Assembly (NCBI GenBank): GCA_944990035.1
Contig: CALYLX010000126.1
Location: 2,604,001-2,668,000, forward strand
Source: Clitopilus passeckerianus
Lineage: Eukaryota; Basidiomycota; Agaricomycetes; Agaricales; Entolomataceae
DNA: 64,000 nt
Direction: 5' to 3'
This document shows positions 1-9,999 of this stretch, one piece after another (position 1 is the stretch's first letter; each line of letters opens with the position of its first letter). The translations under genes and the position numbers were made by a program. The notes beneath the pieces were generated by a model. The model made no database searches. It worked only from the letters and a program-made list of their open reading frames with translations, and was not told the origin of the DNA.

Positions 1-757
1 ATGTGAAGTTTGGCTGTGAGTTCGCATAATTGGTCTATGCGCATTGTTATACGACACGACCATAATCGATTATGTGAAAAAACACGTTTTCGCATAGCGA
101 CTCCTGCCTGAAGTGCCTACTCCCTTAAAAGGTAGCGGGAATAGCAGTTTCAGTTAGACGATTGAGATGTTATCCACGGTGACTTTGAGCTTCAAATCCG
201 TTCATGGCGGTTATAATGTGCTAGGCGGTGTGCAGCAACTATACCATCCAGCAACCCCTCCCTTACCAATCCGACGATACGTTTTGCTATCACGATGTAA
301 CCTACTTTTATTACCCATATACCCGAGGATGAATCTTACACTTCTGAGTAAAACTACCCTCCTTTTTAAATAAACTCCGTTGTCCTGGCCCTGTACCAAG
401 TCTACTGATCATCATGTCAGACATCAGCATACTGCTTCCTCCCATGATCATCATCATGGTGACACCCAGTATTTGGATCTGCTGTCTTTTCATTGATATA
501 TTACCAAGGCTATTTTCGTAGAGTCGTAAGCTTGGTCGTAAGCTATTTATGCGCAGGCATGGCAAGTTCTTTCTGCCCTCTTCACCACCTTCGTCATCCT
601 GCATGACAACTTGGTGGTCAACGCTTCACCCTGCCTTTTCTTTTTGATTCACCTGCTGATGCCAAAGCTACGAAGAGGAAATAATAATGGGATTTTGGAT
701 CCAATTCCAGTGTGAGTAGAGATCTTTGATCACTTTGAAAGACTTCTTTGTTCCAGA
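1..757. other. Left edge, no gene recognised
   Basis: I see no coding exon with family features here. A possible short exon of the adjoining relic (about 687-710), followed by a GT-AG type intron ending in ttccag at 756, may lie at the right end, but its frame does not join cleanly. Confidence 0.4.
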
Positions 758-1372
758 TTGACGACAATCAATGGTGTTCCAATAATCATCTTTATCCTAC
801 CGCAAAATCCATTCGATCCATCGCCTACCTCTGCGACAAGCTCTCTCCTCAGCACATCAACCTCTACGAGCTCCGAGTCAACCCCATCATCACCCGGCTA
901 CGAACTCAGTGAAGCCGTTTCCACTTCCAGCAATAATCGACACCTTGTACCCATTATCGGTGGTACAATTTCTGCCTCTGTTCTTGTCATTGCTTGTCTC
1001 GTACTATGAATTGCAAGGCGACGACGACGGAGAACAGCTTCGGTTGCACCTTTCAAATCTGTAGAAAACGGACCTTGTATGAGCCCAGCTGAGATTGTGG
1101 ATACAAAGCGTGGGCCATAAGACATCCATGGATAATCCATATTCGCTCACATTTAATGCAGGACATGTCGTATCCTTGATTCCTTCTTATACCGATTTAA
1201 ATCATAGAACACCACGTTCTGCACCGCAAGAGTCATGGTCAAGTGACCGCCTGGAGGGAGCAGTACGACAACGATTAGAAGAGCTAAATGCGCGCGTTAT
1301 TCAGCTAGAGGCTCGTGAACGAGAAACCATAATCGTCGCGGGCAACGTGCCTCCACCAGAGTACAGAGTACA
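758..1372 (+). pseudogene. Relic of single-pass membrane protein with Ser/Thr-rich ectodomain
   Basis: The first frame gives a Ser/Thr/Pro-rich stretch (TSATSSLLSTSTSTSSEST) and then a hydrophobic helix (LVPIIGGTISASVLVIACLVL). A TGA at 1007-1009 follows where the arginine-rich stop-transfer sequence (IARRRRRRTASVAPF) should simply continue. The cytoplasmic tail resumes in another frame from about 1131 and ends near PPPEYRVQ, with a coiled stretch (RLEGAVRQRLEELNARVIQLEARE). Agaricomycetes have many proteins of this plan: ectodomain, one helix, basic patch, short coil, PPPEY tail. One stop plus one frame change argue for a dead copy, although a missed intron around 1107-1130 could account for the frame change. 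No start codon can be assigned. Function of the family is unknown to me. Confidence 0.5.
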
Positions 1373-1469
1373 GAGGGGTTGGACACGTAGAGGTTTGATT
1401 GCTTTTCGAAGTTGTATTGTTACATACCAAAAAATAATTCTAATTCAAAGCTTGTTCTACAATTTACAA

Positions 1470-3174
1470 TTATAGACTGCTCTTCCTCATGCCATTATCT
1501 CTATTATTTGCCCACCAATCATCCACCGCCTTGTCTGCATCGTATCCATACTGTGTTTCAACATTCATCTTCTCAGAGAAAATGGTAGAATCAGGCTCTT
1601 CCGGTACTTCCTTCAACGCCTGCGCTTTCTTGACGAATTCGGGGATCGTAGAGTCTTGACCACCCAGTTTCTTCCAAGCATCTGCCGCGTTATTGGGGTT
1701 TCCATTCTCCAGCGACTTCGCATGGGTGGCGTTTGCTCGTGGAGCGCGAATTGTTTGGTATGCTTGCAAGAGCTCGCTAATCTCGTCACGAGAGGCGATG
1801 CGGGAGAAGAGGTTTCCTAGGACGGCAGCGTCTTCGATCTAGATGGATGTCTGGTTGAATGAAAGCCAGACCAGCAAACAGCGGCCAGAACGTACCGCCA
1901 TGGCTGCCCCCTGAGCCCAATAGGGCTGGACAGAAGACTGTAAGCATTTGGTGTAACCGAGGAGAGACAACTTGAAAGGGGTACTAACCAGCATCGCATG
2001 GGCAGAATCTCCCAAGAGTGCTACGCAGCCATTCTTATGCACCCAAGTGTTTGCAGGAGCTCGCATCACAAGTTTGAGCTTGACAGCCGATTTTAGCAGC
2101 GACACCAGCTTTCTAGCTCTGACGACATTGCGGATAAGTAGTGAAAGCCGTCAAACCTATCAGGCCACACAGACCTTGGTGCCCATCCCTCCACGGCTGC
2201 ATTCACCTCATCAAGATCAACTGGTATGGACCAAGGCCCGTCAGGATTAGAATCAGACACAATGAGGGCGAAGTTATAGATTCCCTGTCCCTGTGAGGAC
2301 AACGTCAGACCACCTATCCGATTTGAGGTGTGGAGATACTGCTCACTATCCCATAAGTGATGATTCTCTGGCCCTGGCCTTCCCAAAACAGCCAGTCATC
2401 GGCCGATATAGAGCTCAGCTCCGGATCCTGCTTCATTTCTTCCACTGAAATAAGGCCTCTATAGCTTGCATCTCCAGATACCACAGGTTGGTCTGGAGCT
2501 GGAATAATGGTTGGACGAACGACGCTGCCAATGCCGTCCGCGCCAATTACCACATCTGCGGTTAGGGTCGTGCCATTCTCGAAGGTCACGGAAGGCATTT
2601 CAGGATCCACAGATACAACCTTTCCTTTGACAATTATAACATCATCCTTTACAAGATTGTAAAGCATAGTGACAAGGTATGGCCGCTAGGATTCGTTAGA
2701 CACCTTTACTAAACACGCGAAAAGAGGCAACATACGTGTACTCCATAGAACTTGGCACCGTCGTTTAGAGGATTCAAATATTCAAAGGCCAGAATCTGTT
2801 CGTCCGTGTCGTCTGAACGGATCTTAGAATAGTAATGCCAGATAGAAAGATGTACTCACAACGACACGAAAATCCGACTTTCTGCGTCGCGCAATGTGAT
2901 TCTAGCTGAGATTGCAACCCCCATCGGTTTAGAAGCCGAGTGACGTCTGTTCAATATAGTTCGTGAACTTAGGTACTAAATTAAGACGATCAAGGTAGCA
3001 CTCACTTGGAGAGAGGGATACACCTGCCCCAATTTCAGCAGGTAGGTCCCTGGGATCGACAAGGGTGACTTTATGGCCAGCCTGGTTCAGGCAGTGTGCA
3101 GTCGACAAGCCACCTATGCCGCCACCCACGACGACGAAATGAAGAGAAATAGCAGCTTTTCGGCCTCCGTACAT
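1470..3174 (-). CDS. FAD-dependent monooxygenase, salicylate hydroxylase type (paralogue A)
   Basis: Predicted aromatic-ring hydroxylase of the PF01494 family, using FAD and NAD(P)H. Eight exons can be joined on the minus strand. Exon 1 (from 3174) has the dinucleotide-binding motif VVVGGGIGGLS and the acidic strand end VTLVD. A middle exon carries VVIGADGIGS (DG motif), and a late exon carries ALLGDSAHAML (the GD motif that binds the FAD ribityl chain). The last exon runs from IEDAAVLGNLFSR to the stop at 1470. The start is chosen at MYGGRK by analogy with paralogue B (MMYDGRK). If the last intron ended at the upstream caaccag, an in-frame TAG would follow; the acceptor ctag at about 1840 avoids this and gives the usual MA-IEDAAVLG junction. 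No membrane segment or signal peptide is seen. The substrate cannot be told from sequence. It looks intact. Confidence 0.88.
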
Positions 3175-3927
3175 TGTAGTTGTTCCAATGAACGGGGTTA
3201 TGAGAATGAATGGCTTCACAATCGAAGCACCCTGCACACCTTTATACGACCTCTGAGGACGGCGATGCCTGGCAATCTCAAACTGAATTCACAGCCCATC
3301 AGACTTTCCGAAAGATGACCACTGGTCATGCCTTTCTCTCTGGAGGATCGGCTTGCAACTGCGAAGATCGTTTGCTTAGTTTTGCTTCCGTATATGCGTT
3401 GCATGGCCCAAGCAAACTGTCAGAGCTGGCAGGTTCTGGAAGTAAGCCAAAATGTGTCAGTCACAACTAATCTCTCAACGAAGAACGGGAACACGGAAAA
3501 TCGGATGCCTTGCAATGGGTGGAGCCGCCTACTGTGGGTGTATCCCTCTGTGCCGTTCATGTGTCGAACGCAACTTTGCTTCCCCCGACGGGACGGCGAT
3601 GATGATATCACATCCGGCCCGGTGCCAAGGAAGTTGCAACCAGTGAATCTTGGGATGACATCCGAGGCGGCGAAGCTTACAAGGTTTACTGTATAGGTCA
3701 TATTATCTTGTTGCCGAGTTGTTGGTGGATCGGCATAGGTGACTTCCTGCGGAGAAAAGACGAGTATAATGCATTCTTATATTGCGGACAGGAGAGGCCA
3801 CCTAAGCGACTTTACATCACATCTACACTGCTGAACAGACGTTGCTTGGCTCTGAATCGGAAATGTGAGTAAAGTAAGCGGCATCCAGAACGCGGCGCTG
3901 ACCTTTTGAACCCAAGCCCCAGGACTT
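3175..3927. other. Intergenic, tail-to-head spacer
   Basis: This stretch contains the presumed promoter of monooxygenase A and the 3' side of the cerato-platanin gene. Open frames exist but show no family features or intron structure. Confidence 0.5.
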
Positions 3928-4362
3928 CTAGAATCCGCAGAACTTGGGAATCACTTGCTTCTCTTCCACTTGGACAGTTCCAAACTGCGCAGCATTACCA
4001 CCAACAAGCTCATCCATCATCGTCTTGCTCCCAACAAATTTACCAACACCCCTGTCAATTGCAGTCATGTACACGGTCTTCGACTTCCCGGTAGCAGGAT
4101 TGGTGTACTTGAGCTCCCAGCAACTACCACAGTTCTTCGAGTTCCACCCTTCGACGGCTGGTGCCGCTCCAATATGACGGAAGGAGGGCAGGGAGGCGAA
4201 GGTTTTGTAGCCTTGAGTGAGTAGGCCATGGGGCCCGTCGGAACAGGAGACGGTGGACATGTCGCCGTTTCCCGGGCTGAAGTATTCATCGTATGACAAG
4301 AGGGAAGCGTTGGCTGCACCAATCGCGGCGAGAGCAGAGAAGATTAAGCCGACGAGTTGCAT
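3928..4362 (-). CDS. Cerato-platanin family secreted protein
   Basis: Single-exon gene of 144 residues. Residues 1-19 form a signal peptide (MQLVGLIFSALAAIGAANA), followed by the family N-terminus with SYDEYFSPGNGDMSTVSC. The four cysteines expected for two disulfides are all present (VSCSD, NCGSC, KFCGF). The conserved middle (LTQGYKTFASLPSF, IGAAPAVEGWNSKNCGSCWELKY, MTAIDRGVGKF) and the C-terminal FGTVQVEE segment match the family closely, and the length is typical. Cerato-platanins are small, expansin-like double-psi beta-barrel proteins of the fungal wall and culture fluid. They bind chitin-type oligomers and can act as elicitors on plants. I infer secretion and no catalytic role. There is no intron, and nothing looks damaged. 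Confidence 0.93.
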   Translation of the reverse strand: MQLVGLIFSALAAIGAANASLLSYDEYFSPGNGDMSTVSCSDGPHGLLTQGYKTFASLPSFRHIGAAPAVEGWNSKNCGSCWELKYTNPATGKSKTVYMTAIDRGVGKFVGSKTMMDELVGGNAAQFGTVQVEEKQVIPKFCGF

Positions 4363-4756
4363 ATCGCGTCCCGTTGGATCAGACAGAGTTTTGGGCGAAA
4401 GCTAGAACGGCCAGGTTCATCCAGGTCACCTATTATACCTCCAAGAAGTGGTTATCTCGGATATTCCGGCTTCTGCAGCGGGAGGTTTGTCGCCATGGGG
4501 TAGAGGATCCTGGCCAGTTGCATCTTGGAACGTAATAGAACTTCTCTGCTTTCCCTTGGAGTTGGTTGATGATTGCAATAAGCAGTTTAAAGCGGCGTCC
4601 TGGAGAATTTTGGAGAGCTGCCCATGTTGCTCTGCTTCTCGCTCATGGTGGATAGGCCTGACAGCCTTGCAATCAAGTTATGGGCCGGCCCTAAAGTCAC
4701 CTTCTGGCCAACTTTCGAAGTTACTTTTCAAGCTTAAATGAGCGCCACTGTGGGCA
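4363..4756. other. Promoter side of the cerato-platanin gene
   Basis: No coding signal recognised. It should hold the 5' region of the minus-strand cerato-platanin gene. Confidence 0.35.
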
Positions 4757-5068
4757 TTGGTTCAACTTTTGGTTAATGCTATGGACAGATTTCAGGCATG
4801 TGGACGCTTACCAACAGACGGAGAATGTAAGGCAAATGTGCGGGAGCTTGCTACGAAATTGTATTTGGACACCTCTGTCATTTTCCGCATTCCTGCCGAT
4901 ATTCTGCTTTACATCTTTGACCTTTGCGCCCACAACGAGAGAGCTGGTACAGAGATATTTAAGCCCTTTCACGATTACAACAAACCTGAAGTGACTTGGG
5001 CGAATTTGCCAGTTGCAGATAACTATGAAACGAAAGATCTAAAATACAGAGCTAAGATAGAAACGTAA
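4757..5068 (+). pseudogene. F-box-like fragment
   Basis: A 103-residue frame carries IPADILLYIFDLCAHNE, which resembles the first helix of the agaric F-box (LP-x-EIL-x-x-IF-x-x-C). Upstream is the usual short helical lead (ANVRELATKLYLDTSVIFR). No LRR-like body follows, and the frame stops at 5066-5068. I read it as a stranded 5' piece of an F-box gene of the kind seen intact elsewhere in the window. It could also be exon 1 of an unrecognised gene. Confidence 0.35.
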
Positions 5069-5250
5069 GCATGGACTGGCCATTACACGAGCAAGAAAAT
5101 GGGGAAGACTTGATGAACATAAGGTGGGGTGCGGACTTCGGTTGTATGTACCAGCGCTCTAGAGTAAACGTATTAAGTGTGAAGTAACTCGAAACTCCCG
5201 AATCAACATCCTAACGAGATGTAAACAGGCGACAGCGATGCAGGAGTTGG

Positions 5251-7235
5251 TCAATACCGCGAAGTCACGGAGTCGGATGCGGATGTCGACCTGCAACTTA
5301 AACAACCCGGTCTTTCACAAGAGCCTTCCATGAAATTGTTCCAAAAGCGTAACAATTTCAACCAACTTCGTGTGATGAAATCGCGAATGGTAGAGCCTTC
5401 GCATTCATTATTGCATTTCTGCCATTCGTAAATGTGAGTGAGCGTCGAAGGGAGAGACCATAAATAAAACTTCATACCTCCAGGAATCTGAGTATGGCTG
5501 CTCTTGTATCGCAGGTGAATTCAAGTGGGACGGTATCGTCCCCGCCAGCGGATTTGCCAGTCCTCGTAGTGTGGATATGGAAGACCATATGACGCGGCTT
5601 GCCATGCCCAGCTATGATCGCGACTATTTCCTTCAGCTCGGTTGACGGGCGAGAACGAAGGAGGTGATGCCGGAACAGGTCCTCAACTTGCTCGATATCG
5701 GCGCTTGTCCCCACTGGTGCACTCGTCGTCACGCCTTTCGGCACGATAAGGTGACTAGATAAGCACCTCGTCAGTCTCCCCGAAGCCTCCTGCGCATCCA
5801 TGAAAAACGGGCCGGCTCTGGAGCGATGGGAGAGGAAATCGAACAATGACGGGTGGAAAACACGTATGGGGTTGTCCATGCAGTGTCGGAGGGGTATAGC
5901 CAGGAGTGAATGGAGGGAAATAAGGTGTTGATGGAGGTCTCCCGGCTGTAGAAGTAGTATTCGTTCAAGCCAGGTGGGCGAAAGAGTTCGAAAATCTCTT
6001 TGTTCATGGTTGTCGTTTGGTATGTCTGCTTCGTGAACCATCAGCCAAGCCAGGATGTCCATTACAATATCGATGGACTTCGCAGAGACGGATTGAAGTA
6101 TGTGTCTGAAGACAGCATCGACTTCGGCAAATGGGGATTCGCCATCCGGGTCTGTACCGTCAATGATATCTTGTAAACGTCGCTGTGGGTCGCTTCGAGG
6201 TGAGCAGACGTGTTTCACCACCGCAGACGCATAAAGGAATTGTCCAGAGGTCCTCTCCACTATCGTTTCTATCGCTCCTTGCGGTGGCCATGAATCATCC
6301 ACCACTGTGTGGCGACTTTTCTTGAGCTGGCCGAACTTTGATTGTAAGAAGAAGCGGATATCGGAGGAAGGTGAGAAGCTTTCATCTAGACCGATTTGGA
6401 GGACGTTCTCGGGAGATTGAAGGTTATCAAAAATCTCCGTTATATGTGGTTCGGGCCTGCTGGTGACGAGGAGGATCAAGGGGAGGTCATTATTGGAGAG
6501 GGCAGCCAGGAGAATCGACAGCAGCTCTTGCTGGCCCTGCCCGTCTCGGCACTCGTCCAATCCGTCGATGACAATAACCTTGACGCTTGTCAACAGCGAA
6601 GGTTCGATCTTGCAGGCCTCATGGAGAGGCTGAACGACGAGTTGCTCGATCTGCGAGGCCAAGGATTTGCAAAATATGAAGGGGTCATCGAGAATGGCTG
6701 CTTCAATGTGTGGCCTTGCTGATGGAAACCAGATGGCAAGCTGAGAAGCAATAGTGGGTACCACTACCTTCTTCTCATTGCAACCAGCAGATGCTCGCGA
6801 GAGAAAGAACGAGGCCGCAAGGAGACCTTGCTTTTGCCATCTCTCGGCTAGAGTCTGTGCTATTGCTGATTTGCCAGCTCCAGCAGGACCCCAAAGCCAC
6901 AAGCATGTTTGCCCCGCGTTATGTTGACTACGTCTGGCCCAATGGTCTATTATCTTGCCCAATATCGCGGTACGGGTATTAGGGTGGCACCGTGGTGGTT
7001 CGCAACGCTCATTTGAATCATGGAGGGCAGAAGGAACAGCATGTTGTCGAAGATCGTTCAGACCTATAAATAAATCGAAGACCACGGGATTACGTAATGA
7101 AACTGATGAGTCCAGCTACAACGTACGGGAGTTGTCTTGACGAGTTGTGGTCAGGTGTATCTCGTTATACGTCTGCGTCTCCAAGAAGTGAGAATCGAAA
7201 ATAGTATAGCCCTGTATGAGTCCGGGAAAAGGCAT
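5251..7235 (-). CDS. NACHT-domain NTPase, NLR-like (copy A, intact)
   Basis: Three exons join in frame: 7235-7127, 7063-5478 and 5418-5251, giving about 620 residues. Exon 1 (MPFPGLIQGYTIFDSHFLET) matches the short N-terminal motif of the broken second copy at 44.2 kb, which supports this start. Next comes the family linker PSALHDSNERCEPPRCHPNTR, then Walker A GPAGAGKSAIAQTLAERW (about residue 95) and Walker B VIVIDGLDEC (about 200). A sensor-like LILLVTSRPEPHI and the winged-helix-like part FHPSLFDFLSHRSRAGPFF follow. No WD40, ankyrin or TPR repeats are present, so it is a short NACHT protein. Fungal NACHT proteins are NOD-like receptors, some of which control self/non-self recognition; that role here is inference. 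The fold is likely cytosolic. Introns are 63 and 59 nt with GT-AG ends. Confidence 0.85.
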
Positions 7236-7352
7236 TAGAGGATGCAGAGATGAGGGAGGGGGGCCTGATCCACAGTGTTTTTGATGGCATTCTGGTGACC
7301 ATTTGCCTCGCCTTTTTCTTAAAGCCCAAGTTACGTCTATATAGTGTTGCAA

Positions 7353-7428
7353 CGGTTCAGCTCCACTCGACTCGACTCAGCTCAGGGACGGCTCGTGAGC
7401 TGATTGACGTTTGAGTGGAGTCGAACCG
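7353..7428. repeat. Subterminal inverted repeat of the hAT element
   Basis: Positions 7353-7368 (cggttcagctccactc) and 7413-7428 (gagtggagtcgaaccg) are inverted copies matching at 14 of 16 positions. Short gctcagctc/gagctg repeats lie between and after them. Such clustered subterminal motifs are typical transposase-binding regions at hAT ends. Confidence 0.5.
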
Positions 7429-7503
7429 CATTTTACCGGCTCAGCTCAAGCTCGAGTCACGGCTCAAGGAATATATTACTATATTTGGAAACAGGTACAC
7501 AAG

Positions 7504-9480
7504 TTATTCTTCGTCGTCGTTAAAAAGAATGTCCTCTTCGTCAAACTCATCCCATTCACCCTTGACAAGGTTGTTAATAAATGCAGTAATGTCCTCTGGT
7601 ACCTGTCGTTGATATTTTGCCAAATCCTCAAGCTCGTTGATCTCATCCTTGTAATGCATACCATCCGTGAAATGAAGCGAACGGCCATTTCGCAATGAAA
7701 ACTTTAGCATCTGCAAAGCCTCCATGAGTTCCGGCTTCATCCTATTGCGTCGTGCGGTGACTGTCTCCTTTCCCGATGAGAACACCCGCTCACAAGGGAC
7801 AGCAGATCCTTGAATAGGGAGTATGTCAATGGCGAGGGCATAGATGGTTGGATACCTCTGTGCAGAACCCTAAATATCATTAGAAAGATGTCGCACGAGG
7901 AACAGCAAGCCATACCTGTTGCCAGTAGATAATTGGATCAGTCTTGCTCCGTGGCTCTGCGAGGTAGGCGGCAACCTCTGCTTCCAAGCTCTGAGCTTGA
8001 GGTGTGCTGGTAAGGTCATCGAGCCCTAGAACGTCATCAATCCAGTTCCTCTCGCGTAGACCCCGAGCTGGCGTCTGCATGCCGTTTGACTGTTGATATG
8101 ATCTGAGAGTTTCTAGAAATAGCTCCCGAGCTGCGTCTACTTGCAAGGGCCGCCGCTTTTCATGCCACTCAAGTTTGATGGAAGGATTGAGGACTGCCGA
8201 GATTCTGTCAGGTTTATTACAATCGGCACGGTATAAACAAGGGACGTACTCATAGCAAGTGTATACGCTGGGACATCTTCAATGCGCTGTATGTAATCCT
8301 TGATCTTCTCAATGCCTGCGTTAACTATTTCGGCATCACGAGGGTGATCTTCCTTGAAGAGTTCCAATGCATGCACCATCCCATGAAAGCCAGGGATGGC
8401 ATTGCATAGCGTTGGCGTCTTTTCAGAAGATAGCCGCTGCTGAAAGGCATGAGGTATCTAGAGAAAGAATGAATTGAATATCACGCAAGGATTAGAAGAA
8501 TTACGCACCCTGAGAAGTGACCGGTATCTTTCGAGTATGCGCCATTCACTCTCAGAAAGTGTATATTGATGTAGTTCACGATGGGATCTCAGGAATTTGG
8601 TGATAGCCTAGTTGATATCAAGGATTGTGGTTAATAACCTTGTACGCAAAAGTGAAGTGGCGAACGTACAAGCTTGCATTCCAACGCACGCTCAACCATC
8701 AGATATGTCGAAGACCAGCGTGTCTTCACGTCTCTTAGCAACTCCTTGGGTGCTGCCATTCCAGGAAGTTGCTGAATCTCGGTGAAGTGCTGTCGTCGAA
8801 GTGAAGACACTCGGACCTTGAGGGGTGTCAGTAGGGTTTTCAATGAATAATGGAACTACCCACACTTCGAACGACACCGCGTATGATGGCAATGATGTCA
8901 CGGTTTGCCAAAAAGTCAACCTCGTGTCGAGTATGTTGTCAGGGAGTGCGACAAGATCCATGTTCGTAATTGCGCTAAGCATGGCCTGGCATGCAAGATT
9001 TATGATATGCGGAAAGCACCTGTTAAAATTGAGCCTTGTTTTCAATAACAGAGCACAGTCAACTTACCGCACACGTGAATTCATCGCTGAAAATGCGATG
9101 CCCCGTTCTCCCAACTTTGTCTCAAGAACTTCAACACAGGTGTCGTTTGAGGAAGCATTATCCATTGTTAGCCAGCCAAACTATAGAGTATCAAGTAAGA
9201 TATATATCCACTAGATCTAGTTGTATACATACCTTCTCTGTGATGCCCATTCTATCGGTAATGTAGATCAGAGCCTCTGCCAGATGTTCGCCCGTGTGGT
9301 TCCCAGGAACTCGATGGAAGCCTATCAGATCTGCGCGGAGGCGTAGTGTTGGCTGTCCGTCCGTTTGCGATTCGATAATCTCAAGCCAGTGCGCGGTAAC
9401 AGCCATATATGGCACTAGATTGGGATCGGACCACATGTCCATCGTGAAGGAAATCTTCCCCACAGATTCCTTTGAAAAGG
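7504..9480 (-). pseudogene. hAT transposase, 5'-truncated
   Basis: Several exons read as one Ac/hAT-type transposase. They are, in order: FTFSKESV-GKISFTMDMWSD with the catalytic-core start TMDMWSDPN; LTMDNASSNDTCVEVLE; CFPHIINLACQAML; LLRDVKTRWSSTYLMVERALE; the mid helical part; and the C-terminal dimerisation block with PCERVFSSGKETVTARRN and MEALQMLKFSLRNG, ending in an acidic tail at 7504. The BED zinc finger and N-terminus expected before TMDMWSD are absent because the retrotransposon begins 40 bp upstream. A short candidate remnant (WKRLKKRLFGSPEPV) lies on the minus strand just right of the 3' LTR. One internal stretch near 8830-8880 reads best in a different frame. Dead in this form. 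Confidence 0.8.
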
Positions 9481-9591
9481 TAAACTATCTATCAAGTTGT
9501 AAGAATAAAACGGGAGCATACTGTTATGATTTTGCTTACATGTTTCTCCTTACATACCCCGGCCCGCTTACCTATGCACGATTACTCACAT

Positions 9592-9746
9592 ATGCTGCGC
9601 ATCACTGCGCATTTTTCATCTTTTTCCATGCTTACTCCGCATCTCTCACGATCGTGAGAGACTTATACCTTATCTGACTCTTTCTGACTCATGTACTTAC
9701 TCATCATGCTGCGCATGACTCATTACTTACTCAGCATGCTGCGCAT
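9592..9746 (+). promoter_or_regulatory. U3 repeats and palindrome of the LTR
   Basis: ATGCTGCGCAT occurs at 9592-9602, 9706-9716 and 9736-9746; the last two lie in a 30-bp imperfect tandem repeat (acttactca-catgctgcgcatg). A perfect 18-bp palindrome, CTCTCACGATCGTGAGAG, is at 9643-9660. All lie upstream of the TATA box and recur in the 3' LTR. They look like protein-binding sites in the element's promoter; that role is inferred. Confidence 0.5.
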
Positions 9747-9773
9747 GTGCTATATTTAGAACTACTAGATAGG

Positions 9774-9817
9774 TATATAAACCTGTACCATTTGGTCAAG
9801 GCTCCTCAGCTTGACCT
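9774..9817 (+). promoter_or_regulatory. LTR core promoter: TATA box and predicted RNA start
   Basis: TATATAA is at 9774-9780. The segment cagcttgacct at 9807-9817 starts 33 nt downstream, within the usual TATA-to-start distance. It is the exact complement of the putative primer site at 9989-9999, so it is predicted to be the first 11 nt of the genomic RNA and the start of R. Confidence 0.6.
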
Positions 9818-9988
9818 AGGCAATCTACCTAACTGCTTAGTTCTCTATTTCGCCTTTAAGTCCCTTGCTTCGTCAATCTCACCAGGTCGTCAGTACAGCC
9901 GCAGCTGCTGACAAATCTCTGTCTTTGTTTATCAAAGACATCGAGCGTAAACAGTATTACCTAAGTTGTTAGGCTCTGCCTTAACAAA

Positions 9989-9999
9989 AGGTCAAGCTG
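9989..9999 (+). other. Primer-binding site, self-priming type
   Basis: aggtcaagctg lies two bases after the LTR end. It pairs over all 11 nt with 9807-9817 inside the same LTR. I saw no 3'-end match to a common primer tRNA. This is the layout of the Tf1 group, in which the folded 5' end of the RNA, not a tRNA, primes reverse transcription. Confidence 0.6.

Larger units (their letters stand above)
7353..9521 (-). mobile_element. hAT-family DNA transposon, left part
   Basis: The element is recognised by its transposase gene (minus strand, 3' end at 7504) and by an inverted repeat just beyond it. The retrotransposon that begins at 9522 interrupts its 5' half, apparently inside an intron. The opposite terminus was not found to the right of the retrotransposon, so the element is probably incomplete. 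The outer border is approximate: atagtgttgcaacggttc around 7341-7358 looks like a hAT end, but no 8-bp target duplication could be paired. Confidence 0.65.
9522..9986 (+). repeat. 5' LTR
   Basis: 465 bp with 5-bp terminal inverted ends TGTTA/TAACA. It differs from the 3' copy only at 9848 (t versus c at 16578) and 9851 (c versus t at 16581). It contains a TATA box, three copies of ATGCTGCGCAT and an 18-bp palindrome in the part before the predicted start site. Confidence 0.97.

Noticed and set aside
1470..4362. Secondary-metabolite cluster around the monooxygenase
   Set aside because: No synthase, transporter or pathway regulator lies nearby; the neighbours are unrelated.
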